DNA of 64,000 nucleotides from Tachypleus tridentatus (GCF_004210375.1 NC_134825.1:62735558-62799557); one strand, 5' to 3'. Shown: positions 24,363-35,472, counted from the stretch's first letter. Made by a program: numbers and translations. Notes: a model not told the origin generated them from the sequence alone.

Positions 24363-25590
24363 ATTAATGTTAGTACCAATGATGTCTATACGGTTTTGAT
24401 GGTATGATGTGGTACGTCAGATTCATAACAATAATGTATTGATATGTTATAAGTAAATGTATGTTAAATTCTCAGCTATCGACTGAAGAAAATCAAAGCA
24501 AGGATGAGTTAAAAGTCGGGTCCTTCTGTAAAACCCGAATCCAAATTTTACACGTTCTGCAGCAAGATTGTACGTATAAGAAAGAGGTTAAAGGTTAACA
24601 GTTTTTATTTTTTAAATAGTACTAATCAAAGTTTATAAAGAGAATTCGTCTAAAAGTTTGTGAGTCTTAATATTTTAAGTGGTGTCAACGGAAGTTTCCT
24701 ATATTTATAAAAGAATATAACAATTTAATTTTAGGTTTACTCATATAGCGATTATTATTACTTTGTAATGAACTTAAAGTTCATAAATCAGACATTTATT
24801 GAACATGAACCTATTACACGCATAAACAAGTTTCACGTGATATGAAGTGCACACTTGTTGAAAGATAAAGTTTCATGAAAAACACAAAAAATCACATAAT
24901 ATAATAAGGATGGATTTATAACACAAATAATATTCCATTCAACGGTTTAATTACAACCTGCCTTAGTTAGGTATTTTCAGAAGTTATCATTTTGAAAACA
25001 TCGACTGTGTCAAGGATTGATCCAAATTACTTCCGCCATAGCGACGACAGACCCTAAGAAGGCACGTGCATAACACGGGAAGTGATAGTGTAGAAATATC
25101 TCTTAACAGACTCGCTTTGTCAAGGTCAAACGCGCACTTGGAGTAGTCTGTAATACTTTTCGATCAAGTTCAAGGTTATAATTGATTTAAAAAAATTGCG
25201 AAGGAACGCATTGAACTAAGTTAGACATTGCACGTGAGCTCTTGTCAGTTTAGAAATGACAACTAAGGGAAGTTGCTTTCATTTACATTTACGTTAGAAA
25301 AGTATGCCACAACAACTGCTTACAGGAGTTATTTTAAGAGCTGCACAAACTATAGGTTAAATTTTTTACTGCATCGTAGCGTTCCCTTACGAGAAGACGA
25401 TAAGCATTACCTAAAAAAAAATATTTTTGTCGATTTTTTTTGGGTGTGTGGAAAATTCGATCTTTACTCATAATGACAATATCAGTAAGACGATAAGTAT
25501 TTTGTTGTATTAGATGTTTATAAAACATTTACTAAATTTGATGTAACTGTAATAATATCTACATCATATTGTAGCATCCATTACTATATG
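24363..25590. other. Sequence without recognisable gene
   Basis: ORFs of 60-66 codons overlap on both strands near 25.3-25.5 kb without recognisable content. Nothing is supported. Confidence 0.55.
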
Positions 25591-25702
25591 CCCCCCAGTG
25601 GTACAGTGGTGTGTCTGCAGACTTATACTGCTAGAAACCGGGTCTCGATACCTGTGATGGACAGAGTACAGATAGCACTTTGTGCATAAAAACAAAACAA
25701 AT
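25591..25702 (+). mobile_element. SINE-B, slightly shortened
   Basis: CCCCCCAGTGGTACAGTGGT, CTTATACTGCTAGAAACCGG, GTCTCGATACCTGTGATGG and CAGATAGCACTTTGTGCAT match SINE-B. The copy ends in AAAACAAAACAAA. Part of the tail (GTGTAGC) is deleted. Confidence 0.85.
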
Positions 25703-26299
25703 AAGCTATTACTTTATGTATATGCACATTTTTAGCGTAAAGTGTGTAGTTCTGCATCTCTTTGGTATCTACATTAAATTGCACAAATTAAATTTTCAAG
25801 TGAGCAAAGATATTTTAGTACCACGTACAAATGAAATAATATTCTCTCGTTTGCTGCTCAATATTCAGATAGTTAGACAGATAATATTCCATCTACCCGT
25901 GTGAAAACTAACAAAGAAATGCTATAAAATATTCTCAAGGCGAACCGGTATGCATGATACTTTCCAAGCAGCCAATATTTGTCATTTCACTCTTAGTACA
26001 ACCAAACCTGATTTTCACGTTTGGTGCTGAAGAGAAACTGTAGTTTCTGATCACCCCTGTTTATTTCTGAAGCCCCAAGGCCCATGAAAATTCTTGACAA
26101 ACTAACAAAAATATCAGCTGTTTATCTTTTCATAATGTAAAAAACAAGCAATTCACGTTCTTGAGTTGACTGTGAAATAGGCAGCAACTGCGTATTAGAG
26201 AAACATTTGGAGAGAAATATTGCGGAGTATACAATATATTCGTGCATCTCAAATATAGAGCCTCTAATATATTTCTACAAATGTTTTGCCAATTGACAG

Positions 26300-26581
26300 A
26301 GGTCCAGTATGAGGTGGTTAAGGCGCTCTACTCGTAATCCGAGGATCGCGGGTTCGAATCCCTGTCACATCAAATATGTTTGCCTTGTCAGCCGTGGGAG
26401 CGTTATAATGTGACGGTCAATCCCATTATTCGTTGGTAAAAAAGTTGTCCAAGAGTTGGTGGTGAGTGGTGATGACTAGCTGCCTTCCCTTTAGTCTTAC
26501 ACTACTAAATTAGGGATGGGTAGCGCAGATAGCCCTCGTGTAGCTTTGCACGAAATTAAAAAAAACAACAAAACAAACAGA
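26300..26581 (+). mobile_element. SINE-A, full length with 11-bp TSD
   Basis: A full copy with head AGGTCCAGTATGAGGTGG and a CTCGTAA loop, ending GCACGAAATTAAAAAAAAC. The exact duplication CCAATTGACAG lies at 26289-26299 and 26582-26592. Confidence 0.93.
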
Positions 26582-26853
26582 CCAATTGACAGTTCTACCC
26601 ATTTCAGAGTCAACTTAATATGGATACTCTTCCTAAAGTAGCTGTCAGATAACTGACATTCTTGTTTAGATATGTTCATAGATTCCATGCATTACTGAAA
26701 TTGGTGTTTGAAAGAATATTGAAGGCCAATAGCACTTTAACTAATAAAAACTGTATTCCAGATTCTATGAATACCTTGAAAGTAGTTCTTTTATGGTTGT
26801 TTACACGCAGTTAACACGAAAAGATTTCACACAGTTGTCCAACAGTTTAACTT

Positions 26854-27045
26854 TCAGTATAATAAGCTTCTGTAATCGTTGGCTACTTGTCTTGGCAGTT
26901 TTTCCATACATCTTCCACTGTACGTGGATGGAAGTTGATTTTCAAAGCCACGTTTAAACTTATCAAAATCACAAAACTCCACGAGAGCATCACTGGGAGA
27001 CTTAAAAGACGTATAGCTAATTGTAAGTTCAGTTTCATCAGCCAT
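26854..27045 (-). CDS. Hypothetical 63-residue ORF, unrecognised
   Basis: An ATG in a good initiation context (AAGATGG, purine at -3 and G at +4) opens 63 codons beginning MADETELTISYTSF and ending DYRSLLY. The composition looks more protein-like than nearby random frames, with mixed acidic, polar and aromatic residues. I do not recognise the family. It could be a genuine small protein, the last exon of a gene, or chance. A 151-codon plus-strand frame overlaps it and has no better claim. Confidence 0.22.
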   Translation of the reverse strand: MADETELTISYTSFKSPSDALVEFCDFDKFKRGFENQLPSTYSGRCMEKLPRQVANDYRSLLY

Positions 27046-27049
27046 CTTT

Positions 27050-28655
27050 ATTATGAAAACAACTACCAATTTCGAGGTGTATCTGAAAAATGGAAACTTC
27101 AGGCTTGTGGCCGTCATGATATTGAAATCAATGTCTATATTTTTATTAATATTATCACGAGTTCACTACAGTTTCTTAATAATGGTCTGTTTGTTAGGAC
27201 TAAAGTTTCGTTACACAACCATAACTTTCTATTTGCGGATGTTTCATGTTTGGATGTGGTTTTGAAACTCCTATTTCCTTTAAACGCTTTACTACGCATG
27301 TTTTCTCATTGGATGGAGAACACTGAAGGATCCATTCTATGACATATTGGAATGTTTGGCTCTAAGTCGTAACAGTATTGTTGTATAAATATCTATATGT
27401 GAAAAGAGTGGTTTATTATCCTTCAACCTATAGGTTTACCTTCCTACTTCTGGAATTCGTCATTAGCGAAACACCTAAATGCAAAGATGATAAACATTCA
27501 ACGGCCAGTAGCTGAACTTGCACACAATTGTATATCTATATCATTTTTATGAATGCGTACAATAAATCATTTGTATTACTTTTAATATAACGAAGCACAA
27601 AATGTTTGTTATATGTTGATTCATATTCTATATATTTGAAATACTTATTATTATTTCCTTGACTTTAGTGTTTAATAGTACTTTGCTTACTTGCATGTTA
27701 TTTTTTCTTATTATTTGATGTCCGTTTTTAGAATCTTGTTTCATGGCTATCTGTTTTGTTGAAAATCTGATCATATCTTATATATGTATTAAATTTTAGG
27801 CTAAAGAGTAGTTAAATAACTGTTCCAAAAGGAAATATGGAAGTAAAGCAAAATCTTTAGTGAATGCTTACTTTTCCAATAAAAACAATGTAAATAATAC
27901 CTGTTCGATTATTACCAAAATAAATTCCACGTCCAGGAGGAATACTCCTCCAAGGCCCAAGAACTTTCTCAGGAAACTGTTTCTATTCAGGAACTAACTT
28001 TCTCTCTCCTGGTCATGAGTATTTCTACTTGCAGAAAATCTCATTATTTAAGCCAGAAGTATTTATTTATTACATTATTTTATTTTTTTGGGGATGCAAA
28101 AATCAGTTTCTGCGCATGATGAGAATGTTAGTACCACCATACATGTTCTGTTATATTAGATTAAAATTTGATGTAACGATGATATTATTCACATCACATT
28201 GTATTTCTATTTGCAAAACATGCCATTCTTTAAGCCAAAGGTATTTCTTCAGACTTAATTACACAAGTGCTCAAGTTAAATGCAAACATTCGTCAGTAGA
28301 AAATAGAAATTCCATAATAACATCCTGCGGTTGCGGCAGCAAAAGTTTCTTATTCCTATTTACCCTGTGGAATTTTCAAGTAAAACTGATTGCCCCAAAA
28401 TTGCATAAGATTAGTTCAAACAGTGAAACATAAGAAATAATTCTGAAGTGTTTTGAAAATAACTGAGTTTAAATAACACAAAAAGAGTGAGAATGGACAC
28501 GAGTGTAAACATGAAGAGAAACAAGTATTTATTTAACACAAAAACACAGTGTACGTATCGCTTTAAGCGCATAGGACGTTAATCTATACTGAAGAACTGT
28601 TTTAGATGAAAATCTTCTAAGTTTGTGAATTTTCCGAAATCTGCAATTCTGTCTC
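27050..28655. other. Sequence without recognisable gene; partial duplications
   Basis: AT-rich. A block at about 28019-28070 is repeated in diverged form at about 28200-28250 (TATTTCTACTTGCAGAAAAT against TATTTCTATTTGCAAAACAT). No gene is supported. Confidence 0.5.
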
Positions 28656-28660
28656 AATCT

Positions 28661-28923
28661 GGCCCGTCATTGCCAGGGTGGTTAAGGCACTCGACTCATA
28701 ATCTGAGGGTCGTAGGTTCGAATCCCCGTCACATCAAACATGCTTGCCCTTTCAGCCGTGGGGGTGTTATAATGTGCCGGTCAATCCCATTGTTCGTTGA
28801 TAAAAAGAGTAGCCCAAGAGTTGGCGGTGGGTGGTGATGACTAGCTACCTTTCCTCTAGTCTTACACTACTAAAATAGGGACGTGTAGCTTTGCGCGAAA
28901 TTCAACAAAATAAAACAAACAAA
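28661..28923 (+). mobile_element. SINE-A with tail deletion
   Basis: Head GGCCCGTCATTGCCAGG with a CTCATAA loop, complete body, then a deletion that removes CTAGCGCAGATAGCCCTC, and a tail GCGCGAAATTCAACAAAAT. Confidence 0.88.
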
Positions 28924-29028
28924 ATTCATCACTCCATATATATATATATATGCATAACATCTATATAATAACCAAATAACTGCTCATTCCCAGTTGAAGC
29001 TAATAGAAGTTGTAAACTCCTGACTTAC

Positions 29029-29175
29029 TATTGGAGGAGACTGCTGTCTATCAACCTCCATACACCACGTTTCCCACAAGCAGATGAAGCAGAGGAGAAT
29101 TACAGAAAACAATAGGTACTTAAAATAAAATAAGTTAAAGATTTTCTCGACCACATGTGTAAAGCTGCAGCACAT
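29029..29175 (-). CDS. Possible first coding exon with N-terminal membrane anchor
   Basis: From the ATG at 29173-29175, 49 codons run to a consensus splice donor ATA|GTAAGT at 29029/29028, ending a codon exactly. The peptide has a basic/polar start, a hydrophobic segment of about 19 residues (YLLFSVILLCFICLW) and a polar luminal-type stretch DRQQSPPI. This resembles a signal-anchor exon of a type II membrane or secretory protein. Without splicing the frame stops after 63 codons. No downstream exon was found to join it, so it may be chance. Confidence 0.25.
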
Positions 29176-29385
29176 ATCTAGATTAACAAAAGTTTTGGAA
29201 AAACAATTTTGAAATTATTTAAGTTTCCTATAAATTATTTTCATAAAAATTATGCTGTTGAGAAAATTTGATTGTAATATAAAAATATCTCAACGATTGT
29301 TATGATGTTCCAGACTCAGCTTTAGAGTTTGAATAGTATAAACTTTTGAACAATAATTTTTTTTTTTTTTCGTTTCTCAATCAAA

Positions 29386-29505
29386 AGTCCCTCAGTGAGA
29401 GCGGTAAGTAAATGGACGTTCAACAGTAGAATGCAGGGTTCGATCTCCCGTGATGGAAACAGCAGATAACGTAATGTGAGTTTGCTATAAAACAAAGAGA
29501 CACAC
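29386..29505 (+). mobile_element. tRNA-headed SINE, variant tail
   Basis: TCCCTCAGTGAGAGCGGTAA, GCAGGGTTCGATCTCCCGTG and AGCAGATAACGTAATGTGAG followed by TTTGCTATAAAACAAAG form a tRNA-like head with a tail related to SINE-B but ending TTTGCTATAA. The same variant tail occurs in the copy at 45904-45998. Confidence 0.65.
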
Positions 29506-29544
29506 ACATACTCACATTTAACACGTATACACTTACATACCCCA

Positions 29545-29676
29545 CCCCTTCCCGGTGGCACAGCGATATGTTTCTGAATTTACAATCTGGGAAATGGGTT
29601 TCGATAACCGTGGTGGGCAGAAAACAGATAGCCCATTGTGTTGCTTTGTGTTTAACTTCAAACAAACAAACAAAAC
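29545..29676 (+). mobile_element. SINE-B, probable 9-bp TSD
   Basis: CCCCTTCCCGGTGGCACAGC, GGGTTTCGATAACCGTGGTG and GCCCATTGTGTTGCTTTGTG identify SINE-B, ending in a CAAACAAACAAAC run. ACACTTACA occurs at 29529-29537 and 29677-29685, though a few extra bases separate the first from the head. Confidence 0.85.
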
Positions 29677-29892
29677 ACACTTACAATTACGACTTATAAT
29701 CACAATCTGTGGCGAACAAAATGGATGAAAAGCCTGAATAATATAAATCCTAAACAACTTTTATTATTGATTTTAAGTCGATAGAAATTTCATTTTTCAA
29801 TACAAACAGTGTATTGTATGATACATGGAATAAACAGATGGGCATAGTATTTCTCAGGATATAGACATATCTTGCACTAAAAATCAATAACT

Positions 29893-29972
29893 CAAAGAAT
29901 AGTGGGATTGACCACTATTTATAACACCCCACCGCTGAATGCCTTAACCACCTGGTCAGGCCGGGCCGACTA
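29893..29972 (-). mobile_element. SINE-A fragment with deletion
   Basis: The minus strand reads CCCGGCCTGACCAGGTGGTT, then jumps to CAGCGGTGGGGTG and GGTCAATCCCACTATTC. The middle of the tRNA head is deleted. Confidence 0.75.
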
Positions 29973-30727
29973 CCTAAAAGTTCAAAGTCTTTTGGAATAT
30001 ATTTTTTCTTCTATTTTGAGAATTATAAAGCAGCTAAAAAAGAAACAGTTGATAACCGCATGTTCGACACACAAATATCTTTTATGACTTCCCTCAAGAA
30101 AACATACATGTTAAACAAATTATCTTGTAAACACATTGTGTAATTCGTACTTTTATTTTAAACAGAAACATTAATTTTTTTTTCAAGAATCGTTTAGAAA
30201 TATCTTCAAATTGTTGTTTTAATTAATTATATTTACTAACATGTGAGACTTTAATTTTCTATGCTTTATTTAAACATAATTCCATAAAATGTAATGGATT
30301 ATTATAAAAAAAGTGTCATTAAACTCGAAAAAGAAATATGTTTTCGAAATTTCACAGATAATATTTGGAATTAAATTTATTTAAAGCATAATATTAATGA
30401 CTTAATCATTGGAATTAAATATTAATATAATTAAAAACTGAATTTATACACTTATCTAAACATACTGAATTGTATACAATTTTTAGTTTCTCTTTTTCAG
30501 TTATTCAATTTTGTTAATTAAAAGACAAACTTCTGTCTTATTCAGTTAAATATGGGTTTTAAAAATACTTCAAACAACTAATTAACTGATGACAAAGAAA
30601 ATGTAACAGAGTTTTAATTGACGCTTCTAAATTTTTTTAAAGTCAACTTTCTGATTTGAAAATTGTACATTGACTTCTCAGCAGTCATGAAATTAAACTG
30701 AATATGTCAATAAACACGCACAATGTT
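29973..30727. other. AT-rich 3' flank of the MID1IP1-family gene
   Basis: Very AT-rich sequence with no ORF of note. A minus-strand AATAAA near 30378 could serve the gene's 3' end, giving a 3' UTR of about 350 bases; this is inference. Confidence 0.5.
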
Positions 30728-31363
30728 TTAGAGCGCTGGTGCATCTACTTCCTCCTGATATCTTGAAGACAGATAATCTGCAAAATCGGCGAGCTGATGT
30801 AAAATTGTATGAAGACCCTGTAGATGATAACGGTAGGCATTTGCAAGGTGTGTTGTCTGTGCGTCTCTTTTTGTTGATTCAGGATCGTTTGTGATACTGT
30901 CCATGTCGCTGTCTCCCTGGCTGTCGGAGTCCGAAATAGAGCTTCCGCTTTGAAGCTCGCTAGTTCCTTTGGAAGTAGGCAGTGTATGTTTTAAGGTTTC
31001 CTCTTCCGATCCTGAAGATGACGAAGTAGTAACACCAGCGGAGGGTCCCCATAGCAGTTCGTTGTTGATGTCATGTAGCGTTGAGTACAAGTTAAATAAA
31101 TCACTCTTGGAAGCAAAAGGTGGGGGTTGTTTTTTAATGTTCTCTCCTTCAGTTTCCATGTCTCGTAACCGAGATGGAATTAAAACCGTAGAGTCCATCC
31201 TGCTAACAGAATTCACGAACCGATTCATTGCGCTGAGAATAGACTGCTGCGAACAGGTAAACGCGTCATCGCCAGCTTGACGTCTCTTATGCTGATCTTG
31301 TCTTCTCGACTCGCTACGTTGTGGGGCCACAGAAGGTCTAACGCTCATTATATTATGTAACAT
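30728..31363 (-). CDS. MID1IP1: MID1-interacting protein 1 / Spot14 family protein
   Basis: Single uninterrupted frame of 211 codons from the ATG at 31361-31363, which has an A at -3. A second ATG five codons on (31346-31348) would give 206 residues. The N-terminal family block reads QSILSAMNRFVNSVSRMDST with VLIPSRLRDME. A middle block reads SDLFNLYSTLHDINNELLWG, and the C-terminal block YRYHLQGLHTILHQLADFA then YLSSRYQEE. Between the last two lies a Ser/Asp/Glu-rich linker (STSELQ..SISDSDSQGDSDM). In vertebrates this family (about 150-180 residues) promotes polymerisation and activity of acetyl-CoA carboxylase, raising fatty-acid synthesis, and MID1IP1 also binds the MID1 E3 ligase on microtubules. 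The extra length here is an N-terminal basic extension and the linker. The gene appears intronless and has abundant CpG. Vertebrates have two paralogues, THRSP and MID1IP1; the symbol reflects the closer match only. Confidence 0.93.
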   Translation of the reverse strand: MLHNIMSVRPSVAPQRSESRRQDQHKRRQAGDDAFTCSQQSILSAMNRFVNSVSRMDSTVLIPSRLRDMETEGENIKKQPPPFASKSDLFNLYSTLHDINNELLWGPSAGVTTSSSSGSEEETLKHTLPTSKGTSELQSGSSISDSDSQGDSDMDSITNDPESTKRDAQTTHLANAYRYHLQGLHTILHQLADFADYLSSRYQEEVDAPAL

Positions 31364-31468
31364 TTTCCACCTAATGTATAGGAATAACCCGCGACTTGAA
31401 AGCCTGAACAATCGTTCACACAACTTATATTCAACACACAGATATGTTGACGCAACACAATATCACAT

Positions 31469-31477
31469 CTTATATAG
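31469..31477 (-). promoter_or_regulatory. TATA box of the MID1IP1-family gene
   Basis: The minus strand reads CTATATAAG, a strong TATA box. About 25-28 bases downstream is TCAACAT (31444-31450), a plausible initiator. This would give a 5' UTR of about 85 bases before the first ATG. Transcription start is inference from spacing. Confidence 0.6.
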
Positions 31478-32327
31478 TCTGTGGATTTTTGATAAGAACC
31501 AGTTTCTCCTTCCAAGCAACAATACTTTCATCATCATAAGGGACCTACCATTACTTACTGGATTTCGAAATATCATTTCATTATAGTCAGAAAAGCAATG
31601 AAACAAAAATCAGTCATGAACAGAAGCTTTAGTGATATGTATCATAACAAATAACATACGTTAGGTGACGTTGCCCTAGTTTAAACATTAATGACTTATT
31701 TGATTTGTAGACATCCCTATTTTAGAAAGTGGTGGAAACCACTTATGTTTTTATGCCTGTTGATAATAATACGAGTATTCTGATTGGAGAATTTATCACT
31801 CTGGGTGTGGTCTGATGAAAAGGAAAAACCATGAATGTAAAGTACTGGTATGAATATAAAACAATTGTTTTAATAGACAATGAAGATTATTATAAGTGAA
31901 CTAAACAAATATAACAAAAATATTTTACTGATATTACATGTGAATTATGTTAAAGTTTAACTGGGCAGAGCAATCCATCAAAGCAACGTTTTAACTTAAG
32001 TCGGATAATTTATGAGAAGTTTCATTAAGAGTTAATTAGAAATATTCTTTTGTATCAAGTACAATCTTCATTGATAAATAATCCACCTAACAGTTTCAAC
32101 AGTTAAAACATATCAATAGAAGTGATTTAACAGCATCACATTTCACTGAACATACAACAACGCCCTCTTAAAAAAAACTGTATTTTGTAAACACTATACT
32201 TCAATTTCATGTTATTTCGTGCCTGTTACAACAAAGGGTAAACAACAAATTAAGTGCATAGATTTAATTAATGATAATAGTTTTGTTTTCTTTTAGTGCA
32301 AAACGGTACTTAGATGCGCTGTATTCG
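31478..32327. other. Upstream flank without recognisable gene
   Basis: AT-rich sequence upstream of the TATA box. Nothing else is recognised. Confidence 0.5.
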
Positions 32328-32388
32328 CCACAGGAATCGAATTATGGATTCTGGAGTTATAAGCTATCTAGGATACTGCTGAGTCGGT
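32328..32388 (-). mobile_element. tRNA-like SINE head fragment
   Basis: On the minus strand CCGACTCAGCAGTATCCTAG, then CTTATAACTCCAGAATCC and ATAATTCGATTCCTGTGG look like a tRNA-derived head related to SINE-B. The expected tail is not recognisable. Confidence 0.45.
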
Positions 32389-32500
32389 TTTATAAATGCT
32401 GGAAGCAAACTCGGCTTACATTATAAAAAATATTTCTGTTATTTTACTTCTGGGTAAAATAAACACGCCAGTCTATTTCCTTTGGTCACATAATTAAATA

Positions 32501-32531
32501 GGGCCGGCATGGCCAGATGGATAAGGAAGTT
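32501..32531 (+). mobile_element. SINE-A, 5' 30 bp only
   Basis: GGGCCGGCATGGCCAGATGG followed by ATAAGGAAGT matches the first 30 bases of SINE-A, and the similarity then ends abruptly. Confidence 0.6.
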
Positions 32532-32593
32532 TGGATTTGCTGTTTTTAACATAATTCTTCTTAACTCTATCACTGCTAATATTACTTTAAATA

Positions 32594-32597
32594 TATG

Positions 32598-32635
<38 letters not shown>

Positions 32636-32643
32636 AAAGAGAA
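32594..32643. repeat. TA then GA simple repeat
   Basis: An uninterrupted TA run passes directly into a GA run of about nine units. Confidence 0.95.
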
Positions 32644-33521
32644 ATTATCGAAATATTACGCTGCTAGGCATTCTTTTTCCGATAAAATATTACATTATGC
32701 TGGTAATGCTTAAATGTAACGTGTGTGAATTTATGTCTTCCCGTAAGTTGTCTAAAGTATTTTCTGGAAAGAATAATCTGCCCTATGAGGAAATAAACAA
32801 AATTTCTGTTGCATTTTCTTATGATGTGCTGCACTTTTTTTTTAACATTGTGAATCTTGCAAGTTTCAAGGAAACTTTGTATTACTAAATGCAATGTTCG
32901 CAGTCAAGGAAAACATTTGTATGCATATATTTTATTCTTATTTTTTTCTCCAAAAGTTAAAACTTTTCCTTGTTAAAGAAAAGTGTGAAGAAAACTTTTA
33001 ACTAACCAAATGCCGAAAAACAAATAATATACATATATATATATTGATATACGCTGACTTTTCATTATTACTAAAGGATGGCTTTGATATTACAGGCTGA
33101 CAGCATATACGCACACATCAGTAACATGTTTATTCAAATTTTTCAGACAACTAAGACAAAAACGTCACATACAAAAGACAACGAAATAAATCTGGGAACA
33201 AACTGCATTGTGGGAAGGATAAAATAGACCTTCGCAAGTAGATCAAATAGAGTGGCAAGAATACGTAGGCTAATATATTTAAAGTTGAGTATAATACTGT
33301 AAATGGTCATATACGACCCAGCGATTAACGTGTTGGTTCGGGAATTGAGAAGATCAAGGTTCAGGAGTGATATTTAGTCTTATTTACTATTAATTTAGAA
33401 GTAGCCTCGCAGGCGGCGCTTCTTGCTGACAGTTGCTTTTCTTTTTGTCAGCACTTCTGTATTAGAAATGACTGTAACTGAACAATGGAGTTTTTTTCGC
33501 TTGGGTGTCGAAAATAGCTAG

Positions 33522-33601
33522 CTCCCCAGTGCGGACTTAACAACGCTAGACACTATGTTTCGATACCCTTGGTGGGAAAAGCTTAACTACAAACAAATAA
33601 A
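33522..33601 (+). mobile_element. SINE-B fragment
   Basis: CTCCCCAGTGCGGACTTAAC, AACGCTAGACACTATGTTTC and GATACCCTTGGTGGGAAAAG match SINE-B with an internal deletion in the head. The tail is shortened to ACTACAAACAAATAAAG. Confidence 0.75.
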
Positions 33602-34376
33602 GAAATATTAAAAATAACTTTATTTATGTTTAGCTTGAATAAAAACAGGACGATTTTCTTGAGCATTACAGGCCTAAGTTCTCATATGAATTCAATTCAA
33701 TCGCACATTAAATACAACATTGACTGGTTGTTTCTAATAAACGTACTTTCACAACTGAGAAGGTATTCTTGAAGTGTATTAAGAAATCCACAACATGATT
33801 GGTTTTTTCGAGGCTATTTAAGCTGTTTAATCTGTGTTGGAAATAATTTTTCTTTCATCATCTTGTTAATTTAGCTTCAATAGATTTTTCCAGAATAATT
33901 CTTTATTGTTTGTCTCATTGTTTTCCTAGGTACCATGTAATAAATTTAGAAAAATGAAGTTTTACGTCTTAATGAAATATAATAGAAACATACTTTCAGG
34001 GGTTTTAAAGATAAATTATAGATATGTAATATTAGGAACTAGCTTCTAATTATAAGGTGGCTAAAAAATGGAACAGTATGGTTTCTTCACATTACAAGGC
34101 AACTCTCAAGTTATCTGTGTTACTGGCGCAAAACAGTATATAAGAATTCTGTCTGAAAGGCAAAAAGAAAAAAGAAAATAACAAAACAGCCATTTAATCG
34201 TAGAACCTACATCATCTATCTAATATCACAAAAAAAGAGCACCACTAGAATAAATAATTAATCCTTTGCTCAACTCAGCGATTTCATAGTACAAAACATA
34301 GCACATCTAGAATGAAACATTACAATTAACAGTGTCATAGGATTAAGTCAGCTAATGACTAATGCTTTATTCTATA

Positions 34377-35470
34377 CAGTGGTACTTCGGTTCTCGAGCT
34401 TAATCCGTTCCAGAAGGCTGTTCGAAAACCGAATCAATTTTTCTCATAAGAAATACTGTAAATTAAATTAATCCGTTAAAATCACGCATTATGAAACATT
34501 TTAAGTAAAAATATTGCTTATTTATACCTGTATAATAATACTAACATTCATAAAGTCAATCACAAAATCTATAAACACAATAAAAAAACAATAAATGAAA
34601 ATTTAACTGCACTTTACCTGTGCTGAGGAACGTGGAGAGTAGGAGGGTTATTATTGTTTGGAAGGGGAGTCACCTTCCATAAAAACGTCAGGTAACTCTC
34701 CTTCTGAGTGTTCTTTCTCTTTTCTGTCTCTTTGCACCGCTACAACCTGCTTGAGACTCACTGGGCCTATTTCTCACTAAAAACTTGTCTATCAGCACTC
34801 GTTCCAGGGATGTTTTTCAGTAGGTCAGCATGCAACTGCTTTGCTTTCTCACAAATGATGGTTTCAGAAATGCTATCACCAGCTAACTGTTTTTCGTTTA
34901 TCCAAATCAACACAGTTTTTCTACCTCTTCTATTGTTTGTGATCTTTGTTTCATAAGCACTGTCACTCCTTTTGCAACATCAGCTCCTTTGATGACCTCT
35001 TTATTTTTTAGTATGGTGCAGACTGTAGACTTCGCCATAACAAACTGTGTAGCAAGGTCAGACACGCGAACACCACTCTCATACTTCGCTATGAGGTCTT
35101 TTTCACCTGTATTGTGGCTCTGACAACTTTTCTTTTTGGTTTGCTGCTTTCATTATCCTTCTTTGACCCCATGGTGGCTTATTTAATCAGAATATTTAGA
35201 AAAAAACACACAAAAAGAAAAACGAGAACGTTCACACTAGATTTTAGCGGGGGTGTGGACAGAGCGACAGGTGCGGGTAAGATGTTTTGGGCAAGTTTGG
35301 CGTAAGCCGAAAATGGTCGAAGGGTCGTTCGGGTCATCAGTCGGGTTATTTCGGGGGTTCGGGCCACAACAGCTTGGTTGGGGAACCGAGTTTATGTTCG
35401 AAAACCGAGACATTTTTTTCTCAAACAATATGTTCGAGAAGGGAGTCGTTCGAGAATCGAGGTTCCACTG
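34377..35470 (-). mobile_element. pogo/Tigger element, internally deleted
   Basis: The ends are inverted copies: CAGTGGTACTTCGGTTCTCG at the left and, on the complement of the right end, CAGTGGAACCTCGATTCTCG. A TA duplication lies at 34375-34376 and 35471-35472. Subterminal sequence is also related (TTCGAAAACCGA at 34422 and at 35398). The element is 1094 bp, well under the 2-2.5 kb of a full Tigger, because the middle of its transposase gene is missing. Confidence 0.93.
34651..35172 (-). pseudogene. Tigger transposase relic lacking the DDE core
   Basis: From the ATG at 35170-35172 the frame gives MGSKKDNESSKPKRKVVRAT, a psq-type helix-turn-helix (LIAKYESGVRVSDLATQF, VMAKSTVCTILKNK) and KGADVAKGVTVLMKQRSQTI, then a frameshift at EEVEKL. 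The CENP-B-type second DNA-binding half follows in another frame (WINEKQLAGDSISETIIC, AKQLHADLLKN). The sequence then jumps to the protein's C-terminal end (LPDVFMEGDSPSKQ and stop at 34651). The whole DDE catalytic domain is absent. Confidence 0.9.
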
Positions 35471-35472
35471 TA

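Noticed and set aside
26887-27342. 151-codon plus-strand ORF
   Set aside because: It starts at a non-ATG codon, has no recognisable motif, overlaps a more protein-like minus-strand frame, and lacks splice or homology support.
30969-31280. 103-codon plus-strand ORF
   Set aside because: It is antisense to the MID1IP1-family coding region and mirrors its low stop-codon density.
33307-33385. tRNA-like sequence
   Set aside because: GTGTTGGTTCGGG and AAGGTTCAGG suggest A- and B-box parts, but no acceptor stem pairs and no tail follows. Too weak to list.
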